From contig JADFDU010000011.1 of the NCBI GenBank assembly GCA_018262775.1, positions 62,001-126,000 of the forward strand: a stretch of 64,000 bases of DNA, written 5' to 3'. The notes below the pieces were generated by a model, which was not told the origin of the DNA, searched no databases, and saw nothing but the letters and a program-made list of their open reading frames with translations. A program made the position numbers and the translations under genes. Of the stretch, positions 52,145-61,846 are shown piece after piece (position 1 is the stretch's first letter; every line of letters starts with the position of its first letter). The stretch comes from Rhodocyclaceae bacterium. Its GTDB lineage: Bacteria > Pseudomonadota > Gammaproteobacteria > Burkholderiales > Rhodocyclaceae.

Positions 52145-52528
52145 TTATCCTTCGTGCTTTTTCTTGTAATCGGCCACGGCCGCCTTGATGGCGTCCTCGG
52201 CCAGGATCGAACAGTGAATTTTAACCGGCGGCAGGGCCAGTTCCTCGGCGATCTTGGTGTTCTTGATCTCCAGCGCCTGGTCCACCGTCTTGCCCTTGAC
52301 CCACTCGGTGACGAGCGAGCTGGAGGCAATGGCCGAGCCGCAGCCGTAGGTCTTGAACTTGGCGTCCTCGATGACGCCTTCCTTGTTTACCTTGATCTGC
52401 AGCTTCATGACGTCGCCGCAGGCCGGCGCACCCACCATGCCGGTGCCCACACCCTCGGCCTCCTTGTCGAAGGCGCCGACGTTGCGCGGGTGTTCGTAGT
52501 GTTCAAGTACCTTGTCGCTGTAAGCCAT
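52145..52528 (-). CDS. iscU: Fe-S scaffold IscU
   Basis: HYEHPRNVG, GAPACGDVMKLQIKV, YGCGSAIASSSLVTEWVKGKT, HCSILAEDAI. Confidence 0.97.
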   Translation of the reverse strand: MAYSDKVLEHYEHPRNVGAFDKEAEGVGTGMVGAPACGDVMKLQIKVNKEGVIEDAKFKTYGCGSAIASSSLVTEWVKGKTVDQALEIKNTKIAEELALPPVKIHCSILAEDAIKAAVADYKKKHEG

Positions 52529-52551
52529 AGTCGCTACTCCTTCAGTTCAAC

Positions 52552-53763
52552 TTAATGCGCCGCCCACTGGACGGAGTTCAGATCGATGCCTTCCTTGTAC
52601 ATGTCCCACAGCGGCGACATCTCGCGCAGCTTGTCGGTCTGCCGGCGCAGGAGCGTGATCGTGTAGTCGATTTCTTCCTCGGTCGTGAAACGGCCGATGG
52701 TGAAGCGGATCGAGCTGTGCGCCAGTTCATCCTGACGGCCCAGCGCGCGCAGCACGTAGGACGGCTCGAGGCTGGCCGAGGTGCAGGCCGAGCCGGAGGA
52801 CACCGCCACATCCTTGATCGCCATCATCAGCGACTCACCCTCGACGAAGGCAAAACTGATGTTGAGGTTGTGCGGCACGCGCGCTTCCAGGTCGCCGTTG
52901 AGGAAGACCTGCTCGATGTCGGAGAGGCCCTTCCACAACCGGTCACGCAGCATGCGAATGCGTTCGTTCTCGGTCGCCATCTCCTCGCGCGCCAGGCGGA
53001 AGGCTTCGCCCATGCCGACGATCTGGTGCGGCGCCAGCGTGCCGGAGCGCAGGCCGCGCTCGTGGCCGCCGCCATGCATCTGCGCTTCGAGGCGGATGCG
53101 CGGCTTGCGTCGCACGTAGAGGGCACCGATGCCTTTCGGGCCATACGTCTTATGCGCCGAGAAGGACATCAGGTCGACCTTCAGCTTCGCCAGGTCGATC
53201 ACCACCTTGCCGGTCGCCTGCGCGGCATCGACATGGAAGAGGACTCCCTTGCCGCGGCAGATCTCGCCCATCTGCTCGATGGGCTGGATGACGCCGATCT
53301 CGTTGTTCACATACATCACCGAGGCGAGGATGGTATCGGGCCGCAGCGCCGCCTTGAACAGCTCCAGATCAACCAGGCCGTTCTCCATCGGATCGAGGTA
53401 GGTCACCTCGAAGCCCTGCCGCTCCAGTTCGCGCGTCGTGTCGAGCACCGCCTTGTGCTCGGTCTTCACCGTGACGAGGTGCTTGCCCTTGCCCTGGTAG
53501 AACAGGGCCGCGCCCTTGATGGCAAGGTTGTTCGATTCGGTCGCGCCCGAGGTCCAGATGATCTCCTTCGCGTCGGCGTTGACCAGTCTGGCGACCTGCT
53601 CGCGTGCTTCCTCGACAGCCTTTTCCGCCTCCCAGCCGTAGGCATGCGAACGCGAAGCTGGGTTGCCGAATTTTTCGACCAGCCAGGGAATCATCTGCTC
53701 GGCCACGCGCGGATCGACCGGGGTCGTCGCCGAGTAGTCGAGGTAGATGGGAAATTTCAGCAT
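52552..53763 (-). CDS. iscS: cysteine desulfurase IscS
   Basis: [80 protein letters not shown]. Confidence 0.97.
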   Translation of the reverse strand: MLKFPIYLDYSATTPVDPRVAEQMIPWLVEKFGNPASRSHAYGWEAEKAVEEAREQVARLVNADAKEIIWTSGATESNNLAIKGAALFYQGKGKHLVTVKTEHKAVLDTTRELERQGFEVTYLDPMENGLVDLELFKAALRPDTILASVMYVNNEIGVIQPIEQMGEICRGKGVLFHVDAAQATGKVVIDLAKLKVDLMSFSAHKTYGPKGIGALYVRRKPRIRLEAQMHGGGHERGLRSGTLAPHQIVGMGEAFRLAREEMATENERIRMLRDRLWKGLSDIEQVFLNGDLEARVPHNLNISFAFVEGESLMMAIKDVAVSSGSACTSASLEPSYVLRALGRQDELAHSSIRFTIGRFTTEEEIDYTITLLRRQTDKLREMSPLWDMYKEGIDLNSVQWAAH

Positions 53764-53788
53764 ATTTTTCTCCAGTGCTTTCAGTACT

Positions 53789-54958
53789 TCAGGCGGCCAC
53801 CGCGGCCAGCCCCTTCAATTTGCGAACCGTCCCGTCGAGCACCTGCAAAAAGCGCGCGACGTCTTCTTCCGTATTGGCGCGGCCGAGTGAAACGCGTAAC
53901 GCGCTTTTCGACACGTCCGCCGCAACGCCCATTGCCAGCAGGGTGTGCGAAGGCTCGGGCGAGACGCTCGAGCAGGCGGAACCGCTCGCCACGGCGAACC
54001 CGGCGCGATCCAGCTGCGCCACCAGGGTCTCGCCATCGATGCCGGCCACCGCAAAAAATATCGTGTTCGGCAGGCGCGGCGCATGACGACTGAAGACAAC
54101 CGTCTCCAATTTTGCCAGCCCCTGCTCCAGTTTGTCGCGCAGGCCCGTCAGACGCACAGCGTCCGCTTCCAGCCGTGCCACCGCCAGTTCGCAGGCCACA
54201 CCGAAACCGACGATGGCCGCCACGTTCTCGGTGCCAGAACGCAGGTTGCGTTCCTGGCCGCCGCCGGAAATCAGCGGCTTTAATTCAACACGCTTGTCCA
54301 GCACTAGCGCCGCGGCGCCCTGCGGCCCGTAAATCTTGTGCGCCGAGACTGTCAGCGCATTCACGCCGGCGGCATTCAGCGCACGGAAATCTACCTTCAC
54401 CTTGCCCAGTGCCTGCACCGCGTCGGTATGGAACCAGGCCGCATTTTTACCACCGGCGGCGCGCGCCTGCTCGGCCAGGAACGGGATGTCCTGCAGCACG
54501 CCGGTCTCATTGTTGGCCAGCATCACCGATACCAGCTTCGCCGGCCTGGCCAGCGCCGCCGCAAAGTCAGCCGCCACGACACGCCCCTCTGCATCCACGC
54601 CGATCTCCACCATGCTCCAGCCGAGTCGCTTCAGGTCGGCTGCCGGCTCGCGCACGCAGGGGTGCTCGATGGCGGAGACTGCCACGGTTGCAGGCTTGAG
54701 GCAGGCCGCCGCGCCCTTGATGAAGAGGTTGTTGGCCTCCGAACCGCCGCTGGTGAACACCACCTCGGTCGGATGCGCCCCCACCGCCGCCGCTACCTGC
54801 CCGCGTGCCATGTCGATGGCAGCGCGCGCCGCACGGCCATACTCGTGGCGGCTCGAGGCATTGCCACAGCGCTCCTTGAGGAACGGCAGCATCGCCTCCA
54901 GCACGCGCGCGTCGAGCGGCGTGGTGGCGTTGTGGTCGAGATAGGTCGGCGCGAACAT
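53789..54958 (-). CDS. second cysteine desulfurase (NifS-like)
   Basis: [60 protein letters not shown]. Confidence 0.93.
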   Translation of the reverse strand: MFAPTYLDHNATTPLDARVLEAMLPFLKERCGNASSRHEYGRAARAAIDMARGQVAAAVGAHPTEVVFTSGGSEANNLFIKGAAACLKPATVAVSAIEHPCVREPAADLKRLGWSMVEIGVDAEGRVVAADFAAALARPAKLVSVMLANNETGVLQDIPFLAEQARAAGGKNAAWFHTDAVQALGKVKVDFRALNAAGVNALTVSAHKIYGPQGAAALVLDKRVELKPLISGGGQERNLRSGTENVAAIVGFGVACELAVARLEADAVRLTGLRDKLEQGLAKLETVVFSRHAPRLPNTIFFAVAGIDGETLVAQLDRAGFAVASGSACSSVSPEPSHTLLAMGVAADVSKSALRVSLGRANTEEDVARFLQVLDGTVRKLKGLAAVAA

Positions 54959-54968
54959 GGTTGGAAAC

Positions 54969-55451
54969 TTAGACGGACACCGCCACGTTGTCGCGTCGCA
55001 CGCTGCGCAGACGCTCGTCCGTGACGACGGTACCTACCGCAGGACGTGTCTTCGCCTGACGCACGAGATCCTCCAGCGAAACCGAGGTCAGGTACTCGTG
55101 CATGCGCTTGTTGAGGTTGGTCCACAAGTCGTGGGTATTGCAGCGGTGTTCGTCTTGGCAGTTCTCGCGGCCGCCGCAGTTGGTGGCATCCATCGGCTCA
55201 TCCACCGCCGAAATGATGTCGGCCACGGTCACTTCATTCATGGCGCGCGCTAGGCGATAACCGCCGCCCGGACCGCGCACGCTGCCCACGATCTTGTGGC
55301 GGCGCAGCTTGCCAAAGAGTTGCTCAAGGTAGGACAGGGAAATCTTCTGGCGCTCGCTGATGCCAGCCAATGTTACCGGTCCGTTGGCCTGGCGCTGGGC
55401 CAGGTCGATCATTGCCGTTACTGCAAAGCGGCCTTTTGTCGTCAGTCTCAT
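54969..55451 (-). CDS. iscR: Fe-S cluster assembly regulator IscR
   Basis: MRLTTKGRFAVTAMIDLA, GGYRLAR, C...C.....C spacing (CGGRENCQDEHRCNTHDLW). Confidence 0.96.
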   Translation of the reverse strand: MRLTTKGRFAVTAMIDLAQRQANGPVTLAGISERQKISLSYLEQLFGKLRRHKIVGSVRGPGGGYRLARAMNEVTVADIISAVDEPMDATNCGGRENCQDEHRCNTHDLWTNLNKRMHEYLTSVSLEDLVRQAKTRPAVGTVVTDERLRSVRRDNVAVSV

Positions 55452-55489
55452 GGTGGGTTCCTCTACACAAAATGGCGCTTGCGCACCTA

Positions 55490-55542
55490 ATACTTGAACG
55501 ATTTAGTAGACAATACAATACCCGATTAGTTCAGTCTACTAT
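55490..55542 (-). promoter_or_regulatory. two candidate type 1 IscR-binding sites
   Basis: ATACTTGAACGATTTAGTAGACAAT (55490-55514) and ATACCCGATTAGTTCAGTCTACTAT (55518-55542) resemble the ATASYYGACTRWWWYAGTCRRSTAT consensus. Confidence 0.65.
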
Positions 55543-56283
55543 TTTGTTCAGGTACTGCGGATCGAACTTGTCAGCTGTGGCCAGTTCGTCGGATAACTCG
55601 ACGCCCGACTGCTGCAGCAGCTTCATGAGGCTTTCGATGCGTTTATCTGTTTCGACGGCATGGTTAAGCAGGCCGTGGATGGCCGTGGACAAGGGGTCGT
55701 CTTCATTGCGCGTCACCGCATAGGCGGAGAAGCCCATCTGGCCGGCCTTGATCTCGCGTGCGATTTCGCTGCGGTCCTCGATGATTCTCGCTGGAATGCC
55801 GACCGCAGTCGCCCTCGCTGGCACGTCGCGCACCACCACGGCGTTCGAGCCGACCTTCGCCCCCTCGCCCAGCGTGATGGGGCCGAGCACCTTGGCGCCT
55901 GCGCCGATTACCACGCCGCGCTCCAGCGTCGGGTGGCGCTTGCCCTTGTTCCAGGAGGTACCGCCGAGCGTGACGCCGTGATAGAGCGTGCAGTCGTCGC
56001 CGATCAGCGCCGTCTCGCCGATCACCACGCCCATGCCGTGATCGATGAAGAAGCGGCGACCGATAGTGGCGCCGGGATGGATCTCGATACCCGTCAGCCA
56101 ACGGCAGAAATGCGAAATCCAGCGTGCCAGCCACTTCAGGCCATGACCCCACAGCCAGTGGGTGAAACGGTGGAACAGCAGCGCATGCAAGCCCGGATAG
56201 CAGGTCAACACCTCCCAGTTATTGCGGGCGGCAGGATCACGATCAAAAACGCAGGCGATGTCTTCGCGCAAGCGGCTGAACAT
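55531..56283 (-). CDS. cysE: serine O-acetyltransferase
   Basis: [54 protein letters not shown]. Confidence 0.95.
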   Translation of the reverse strand: MFSRLREDIACVFDRDPAARNNWEVLTCYPGLHALLFHRFTHWLWGHGLKWLARWISHFCRWLTGIEIHPGATIGRRFFIDHGMGVVIGETALIGDDCTLYHGVTLGGTSWNKGKRHPTLERGVVIGAGAKVLGPITLGEGAKVGSNAVVVRDVPARATAVGIPARIIEDRSEIAREIKAGQMGFSAYAVTRNEDDPLSTAIHGLLNHAVETDKRIESLMKLLQQSGVELSDELATADKFDPQYLNKIVD

Positions 56284-56341
56284 CAGATAACTCCATCAGA
56301 AAACGCTGAAATAATAGAAAACCCCTCAGTTTTAGTCAACT

Positions 56342-57067
56342 TTATTCCCGAGGAGGCTTCATGAAGGTCTTGAGCATGCCGCGCAGGAGGCTAACCTCGT
56401 CGCGCTCCAGCGCGATGCGGTCGAACAGCCGGCGCAGGCGCGGCAGCAAGCGCTTGGGATTGGCCGGATCGTGAAAGCCGCTTTGCGTGACGGCGGCCTC
56501 GAGGTGCTCGTGGAAATGGCGGATTTCTTCGTAGCTGGCAGGCGGATTGTCCGGTGCCGGCGGCGCGCCCGGATCGAGTGCCGCCAGGCGCAGCTCGTAG
56601 CACATCACCTGCACGGCGGCGCCGAGGTTGAGCGAGGAATACGCAGGGTTGGTCGGAATCATTACCGGCAGGCTGCACAGTGTAACCTCGTCGTTGGACA
56701 GCCCCGCCGTCTCGTTGCCGAACACCAGTGCAACGGGTCCGTGCGCCGTGGCGCCGACGATCTGCGGCGCGGCCTCGCGCACCCAGCGCGGCGGCGGCGC
56801 GAGCTCGCGCTGGCGCGCCGTCAGCGCCGCGGCCAGCACCGTACCGGCCAGCGCCTCCGCCAGTGTGTTGCAGACGACGGCGCTCTCGAGCACGTCGCGC
56901 GCATTCGAGGAACGGGCGCGCCCCACGCCGTCGGCATCGGCGGCCGGACTCACCAGATAGAGCTGTGACAGTCCCATCGTCTTCATCGCGCGCGCGGCGG
57001 CGCCGATGTTGCCGGGATGGCTGGTGTGGGAGAGGACGATGCGGATGCGGTCGAGCGCTGGATTCAT
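56342..57067 (-). CDS. trmJ: tRNA (cytidine/uridine-2'-O-)-methyltransferase TrmJ
   Basis: RIVLSHTSHPGNIGAAARAMKTMGL, LVFGNETAGLSNDE, YSSLNLGAAVQVMCYELR. Confidence 0.93.
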   Translation of the reverse strand: MNPALDRIRIVLSHTSHPGNIGAAARAMKTMGLSQLYLVSPAADADGVGRARSSNARDVLESAVVCNTLAEALAGTVLAAALTARQRELAPPPRWVREAAPQIVGATAHGPVALVFGNETAGLSNDEVTLCSLPVMIPTNPAYSSLNLGAAVQVMCYELRLAALDPGAPPAPDNPPASYEEIRHFHEHLEAAVTQSGFHDPANPKRLLPRLRRLFDRIALERDEVSLLRGMLKTFMKPPRE

Positions 57068-57145
57068 GCAACAGCCTGTTAAAATGCCGCCTTCTTCGCC
57101 GGAGGATTATTTGTTATGTGCCGGTACGCTCATTAACGGACACCC

Positions 57146-57943
57146 ATGAATCCCACACTCAGCATCGCCATCAAGGCCGCGCGCCGTGCCGGTGGCATCA
57201 TCAACCGCGCCTCGCGCGACGTCGAACTCATCAAGGTGAGCGCCAAACGCGACAAGGATTTCGTCACCGAGGTCGACAAGGCCGCCGAAGTGGCCATCAT
57301 CGGCGTGCTCAAGGAGGCGTATCCGCAACACGCGATTCTAGCAGAAGAGTCCGGCGCCTCTGGTGACTCGGAATACGTCTGGATCATCGACCCGCTCGAC
57401 GGTACCACCAACTTCATCCACGGCGTGCCGCAGTACGCCATCTCGATCGCGCTGGCGCACAAGGGCATTCTCACTCACGCCGTGGTCTATGACCCGACCC
57501 GCAACGAGCTCTTCACCGCCGTCAAGGGCGGCGGCGCCCATCTTAACGACCGCCGCATCCGCGTCTCGAAGCGCATCAGGCTCAACGAAGTCATCGTCGG
57601 CACCGGCTTTCCCTTCCGCTACTTCGAACATGTCGACGCCTACATGGGCATGCTACGCGACTTCATGCACAAGACCGCCGGCGTGCGCCGCCCCGGCGCG
57701 GCCGCGCTCGACCTTGCCTGGGTCGCGGCGGGCCGCTTCGATGGCTTCTGGGAACTCGGCCTCTCGCCCTGGGACATGGCGGCCGGCGCGCTGCTCATCA
57801 CCGAGGCCGGCGGCCTCGTCGGCGACCTCAGCGGCGAGAACAACTATCTCGAGACCGGCAACATCATCGGCGGTAACCCGAAGGTCTTCGTGCAACTGCT
57901 GCAGATCATCGCGCCGCATCTCAACGCCCAGTTGAAGGCATAG
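57146..57943 (+). CDS. suhB: inositol monophosphatase family protein (SuhB)
   Basis: [55 protein letters not shown]. Confidence 0.95.
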   Translation: MNPTLSIAIKAARRAGGIINRASRDVELIKVSAKRDKDFVTEVDKAAEVAIIGVLKEAYPQHAILAEESGASGDSEYVWIIDPLDGTTNFIHGVPQYAISIALAHKGILTHAVVYDPTRNELFTAVKGGGAHLNDRRIRVSKRIRLNEVIVGTGFPFRYFEHVDAYMGMLRDFMHKTAGVRRPGAAALDLAWVAAGRFDGFWELGLSPWDMAAGALLITEAGGLVGDLSGENNYLETGNIIGGNPKVFVQLLQIIAPHLNAQLKA

Positions 57944-58052
57944 GATCGACAGGATGGCCCCACTGACCCCGGGCCTGTTCGGTACGGCGGCCGCGCAGAC
58001 CATCCTCGGCAGGCTGCCGCCCCCCATCCCTGGCAACTGACTGCAATCGAGA

Positions 58053-58589
58053 ATGATGGCAAAGATCGTCCCTTGCGTCGATTCCCAGGCCGCGGATATT
58101 CTGGCCATCATCAACGACGCAGCTCGCGCCTATCGCGGACATGTGCCTGATGACTGCCTGCATGAGCCGTACATGTCCCGCGCCACTCTGGAAAAGGAGA
58201 TCGCCGCCGGCGTCCGTTTCTGGGGTTGGGTCGGGCACGGCGAATTGCTCGGCGTCATGGGCATCCAGAACGTGCAGGACGTGACTCTGATCCGCCATGC
58301 CTACGTCTCCAGCCGCAGCCGTCGGCAAGGCCTCGGCGGCAAGTTGCTGGCGCACCTAATGTCGCTTGCCAGCCGGCCGGTGCTGGTCGGCACCTGGCGG
58401 GCAGCGATCTGGGCCATCGACTTCTACGCGCGCAACGGTTTCAGTCTGGTCGGCGACGCCGAGAAGGATCGGCTCCTGAAGAAATACTGGACGGTCTCCG
58501 CGCGCCAGATTGAAACTTCTGTGGTGCTAGCGGATGCCCGCTGGCGCGGTTCGTCCGCTCCGTCTTCCTCGCCGTGTTGCGGCGACTGA
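58053..58589 (+). CDS. GNAT family N-acetyltransferase
   Basis: IRHAYVSSRSRRQGLGGKLLAHLM acetyl-CoA motif, AIDFYARNGFSLVG. Confidence 0.88.
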   Translation: MMAKIVPCVDSQAADILAIINDAARAYRGHVPDDCLHEPYMSRATLEKEIAAGVRFWGWVGHGELLGVMGIQNVQDVTLIRHAYVSSRSRRQGLGGKLLAHLMSLASRPVLVGTWRAAIWAIDFYARNGFSLVGDAEKDRLLKKYWTVSARQIETSVVLADARWRGSSAPSSSPCCGD

Positions 58590-58731
58590 CTTTCGGATTG
58601 CTCAGCCCTTTCGGTTTGCACATCAGATTGCACACCCATTGCGCGCTGAGGGCTTTCCCTGGCGGCAAGGCGAGCAGGCTTCTTTCGGCCGCAACAGCGC
58701 GATGCCGATGGCGCGCGCCAGTAGTCACGGC

Positions 58732-59190
58732 TTACCGCTTGATGATTACCCCGCAGGCCACGGGGGTGTGGGGTGCGGCACGGACGAAGACCTCCTTGCC
58801 AACAATGCTTTTCTCCCCCTGTAAAGTCAGTCCCCGCAATACGGCGACGAGCTTGGCATTGCCGTAGGCATCGGTTGCCGGCAGGGGTAAACCGCTCGAA
58901 CGGCTGCCATCGGACGCGCTGCAATCGCCCTTCTCGTGGATGAGAAAGTCGTGCACGACCGGGGCAAGGCCGGCGACATAGCCTTCGACGTGCACCCCGT
59001 CATCCCTCTGCACGAAGGCGACCCGACCGGTCGTGGTAGTGCCCCGCACCGGTGCCAGCAAGGCCTCGGCGGAAGGCCCCGTACTGGCGCAGGCGTTCAG
59101 CAGCAGCATTGCAAAAAGCGCGGCGCAGAGGGGGATCAGTCGGTCGTATCCGCGCGCCACATGCCCCTTCATGAAACAGGGTTTCAACAT
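58732..59190 (-). CDS. SodC-like lipoprotein lacking most metal ligands
   Basis: LLLNACAS lipobox; GRVAFVQRDDGVHVEGYVAGLAPVVHDFLIHEKGDCSASDGSRSSG...AYGNAKLVAVLRGLTLQGEKSIVGKEVFV...ACGVI. Confidence 0.7.
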   Translation of the reverse strand: MLKPCFMKGHVARGYDRLIPLCAALFAMLLLNACASTGPSAEALLAPVRGTTTTGRVAFVQRDDGVHVEGYVAGLAPVVHDFLIHEKGDCSASDGSRSSGLPLPATDAYGNAKLVAVLRGLTLQGEKSIVGKEVFVRAAPHTPVACGVIIKR

Positions 59191-59252
59191 GATTGATCTA
59201 AAAGCTTGCATAGCCTGTCGAACTACAGAAGAGTTAATATATACGCAGTGAG

Positions 59253-60338
59253 ATGAACATGCGCAATGAATCCCTAAATCCCGAAATCGTCCCGTCGGAC
59301 CTGGAAAACTTCGTGCCCCCGACGACCGCCGCAACCTCCAGCCACGCCGACGGCACGCTGGTGGACAGGTACGGCCGCCACATCACCTACATCCGCCTGT
59401 CGATTACCGATCGCTGCGACTTCCGCTGCTTCTATTGCATGGCAGAGGAGATGGAGTTTCTGCCGCGCGACCACCTGCTGAGCCTGGAGGAGTGCCTGCG
59501 CGTCATCCGCACCTTCGTCGGCATGGGCGTGACCAAGGTACGCATCACCGGTGGCGAGCCGCTGGTACGGCGCAACGCCGTCTGGCTGATGCGCGAGGCT
59601 GCCAAGCTCGAAGGACTGAAGGAACTGGTGGTCACCACCAACGGCTCGCAGCTCGAGCGCTACGCCACAGAAATGGTGGATGCCGGCGTCAAGCGCGTGA
59701 ACATCAGCCTCGACACGCTGCGGGCGGACCGTTTCAGGTCGATCACCCGTGTCGGCGAGCTCGACAAGGTTCTGCGCGGCATCGATACGGCGATCGCCGC
59801 CGGTTTTTCCGGCATCAAGCTCAATGCGGTGATGATGCGCGGCGTGAACGACGACGAGTTCGTCGACCTGGTGCGCTTCGCCGTCGACAAGGGCATCGAT
59901 ATTTCCTTCATCGAGGAAATGCCGCTAGGCTCGGTGGATCATCCTCGCGCTGATACCTATTACAGTTCCGACGACGCGCTGGCGCTGTTGCGGCCGCATT
60001 TCGAATTGCGTGCCTCGAGCGAATCGACGGGCGGCCCGGCGAACTACTGGCGCATTCCCGGCACCCGCAGCAAGGTCGGCTTCATCTCGCCCCACTCGCA
60101 CAATTTCTGCGACAGCTGCAACCGCGTGCGCATCACCTGCAAGGGCGAGTTGTATCCGTGTCTCGGCCAGAACGATGCCCTCGCCCTGATGCCGGTGCTG
60201 CGCAACCACCCCCGGGACGATGCGCCGTTGCGCCAGGCCATCGTCGATTCGATGGGCATCAAGCCCAAGGGGCACGATTTCAACGAGCAGATGCAGGAAC
60301 CGAAGGTCGTCCGCTTCATGTCCATGACGGGAGGCTGA
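59253..60338 (+). CDS. moaA: GTP 3',8-cyclase MoaA
   Basis: YIRLSITDRCDFRCFYCMAE radical SAM motif, RITGGEPLVR, FCDSCNRVRITCKGELYPCLGQ. Confidence 0.97.
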   Translation: MNMRNESLNPEIVPSDLENFVPPTTAATSSHADGTLVDRYGRHITYIRLSITDRCDFRCFYCMAEEMEFLPRDHLLSLEECLRVIRTFVGMGVTKVRITGGEPLVRRNAVWLMREAAKLEGLKELVVTTNGSQLERYATEMVDAGVKRVNISLDTLRADRFRSITRVGELDKVLRGIDTAIAAGFSGIKLNAVMMRGVNDDEFVDLVRFAVDKGIDISFIEEMPLGSVDHPRADTYYSSDDALALLRPHFELRASSESTGGPANYWRIPGTRSKVGFISPHSHNFCDSCNRVRITCKGELYPCLGQNDALALMPVLRNHPRDDAPLRQAIVDSMGIKPKGHDFNEQMQEPKVVRFMSMTGG

Positions 60339-61210
60339 TGCCCGCCCGCCCGCAGCTTACCCGGGCCGCCCGTCCGGCCACCATCACCATCTCCGCCACC
60401 AACGAACGCGGCGAAGCCGTGCCGACGCAGATCGCCGGCGAGCATCCGCTGACGCTCTACCTCGACAAGCGCGAGATCGTCACGCTCATGACGCTGGGCG
60501 GCGCGCCGGAGGCGCTGGCCATCGGCTACCTGCGCAACCAGCGCCTGGTGTCGCGCCTGGAGGACATCGCCGCCGTGCAGGTCGACTGGGAGACGGACTC
60601 GGTGGCCGTCACCACGATCCGTTCCGCGGATGACCTGGAAGAGAGAATGGGCAAGCGCACCGTCACCACAGGCTGCGGCCAGGGCACGATGTTCGGCGAC
60701 CTGATGGAAGACATCGACAAGGTTGCGCTACCTGCGGAAGTTTGCCTCGACGAGGACACCCTTTACGGTCTCCTCGACGCGGTGCGCCAGCACGAATCGA
60801 TCTACAAGCAGGCCGGCGCCGTACATGGCTGCGCCCTCGCCCGGGGTACGCGGATCCTCATGTTCGTCGAGGACATCGGCCGCCACAACGCGGTGGACGC
60901 CATCGCCGGCCAGATGTGGCTCGACGGCCTCACGGGCGAGGACAAGATTTTCTACACCACCGGCCGACTTACCTCGGAAATGGTCATCAAGACGGCGCAG
61001 ATGGGCATCCCCTTCCTCGTCTCGCGCTCCGGACTGACGCAAATGGGCTACGACCTGGCGCAGCGCGTCGGCATGACCATGATCGGTCGCTCGCAGGGCA
61101 AACACTACCTGCTGTTTACCGGCGCGGAACGCTTCACGAGAAGAACACCAACCTCATTCGACACAGAGAGCACAGAGACACAGAGAACACAGAGAGAAAT
61201 TTCTCGATGA
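60338..61210 (+). CDS. fdhD: formate dehydrogenase accessory sulfurtransferase FdhD
   Basis: VTTGCGQGTMFG, AGAVHGCALA, EDIGRHNAVDAIAG, YTTGRLTSEMVIKTAQMGIPFLVSRSGLT. Confidence 0.95.
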   Translation: MPARPQLTRAARPATITISATNERGEAVPTQIAGEHPLTLYLDKREIVTLMTLGGAPEALAIGYLRNQRLVSRLEDIAAVQVDWETDSVAVTTIRSADDLEERMGKRTVTTGCGQGTMFGDLMEDIDKVALPAEVCLDEDTLYGLLDAVRQHESIYKQAGAVHGCALARGTRILMFVEDIGRHNAVDAIAGQMWLDGLTGEDKIFYTTGRLTSEMVIKTAQMGIPFLVSRSGLTQMGYDLAQRVGMTMIGRSQGKHYLLFTGAERFTRRTPTSFDTESTETQRTQREISR

Positions 61211-61260
61211 ATGCATTTGTCTTTCTCCGTGCCCTCTGTGCCTCTGTGCTCTCTGTGTTA
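61160..61260. repeat. CACAGAG-rich imperfect inverted repeat
   Basis: acacagagagcacagagacacagagaacacagagag ... ctttctccgtgccctctgtgcctctgtgctctctgtgtt. Confidence 0.75.
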
Positions 61261-61270
61261 AAAGCGGTTC

Positions 61271-61846
61271 ATGCAATCTGAACAGATTACCGGACTCATC
61301 CTTGCCGGCGGGCTCGGTCGTCGCATGGGCGGACGCGACAAGGGCCTGCAGCCCTTCCGCGGCAAGCCGATGGCAGTGTGGTCGCTCGAGCGCCTGGTGC
61401 CGCAGGTCGATGCCCTCCTCATCAATGCCAACCAGAACCTGGAACAGTACGCCGCCTTCGGCTACCCGGTGGTGCCAGACCGCATCGCCGGCTTCGCCGG
61501 CCCGCTGGCGGGCCTGCACACGGGACTGCTCGCCTGTGAGACGCCGTTGCTCGTCACCGCGCCCTGCGACTCGCCGTTTCTGCCCGGGGACCTCGTCGCG
61601 CGCTTGCGCACCGCGCTTGAAGCGGCGGGCGCGGATCTGGCGGTGGCGAAAACCGGATACCGGTCACATCCGGTATTCTCCCTGGTGCGCCGTGAGGTGC
61701 TGGACGGCCTGACGACTTTCCTGGAGGCCGGCGGCCGCAAGGTCGACGCCTGGTACGCGGCGCTCAAGGTGGCGGAGGTGCCCTTCGAGGACGAGCGGGC
61801 CTTTGCCAACATCAATACGCTGGAAGAATTAAGGGCTTATCTATGA
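61271..61846 (+). CDS. mobA: molybdenum cofactor guanylyltransferase MobA
   Basis: GLILAGGLGRRMGGRDKGLQPFRGKPM. Confidence 0.95.
   Translation: MQSEQITGLILAGGLGRRMGGRDKGLQPFRGKPMAVWSLERLVPQVDALLINANQNLEQYAAFGYPVVPDRIAGFAGPLAGLHTGLLACETPLLVTAPCDSPFLPGDLVARLRTALEAAGADLAVAKTGYRSHPVFSLVRREVLDGLTTFLEAGGRKVDAWYAALKVAEVPFEDERAFANINTLEELRAYL

Noticed and set aside
52555-54093. 512-aa ORF on + opposite iscS and the second desulfurase
   Set aside because: Antisense frame of two clear cysteine desulfurases.
61160-61260. CACAGAG repeat read as a possible coding tandem repeat or CRISPR-like array
   Set aside because: The two arms are inverted relative to each other and irregular; it is an intergenic inverted repeat.
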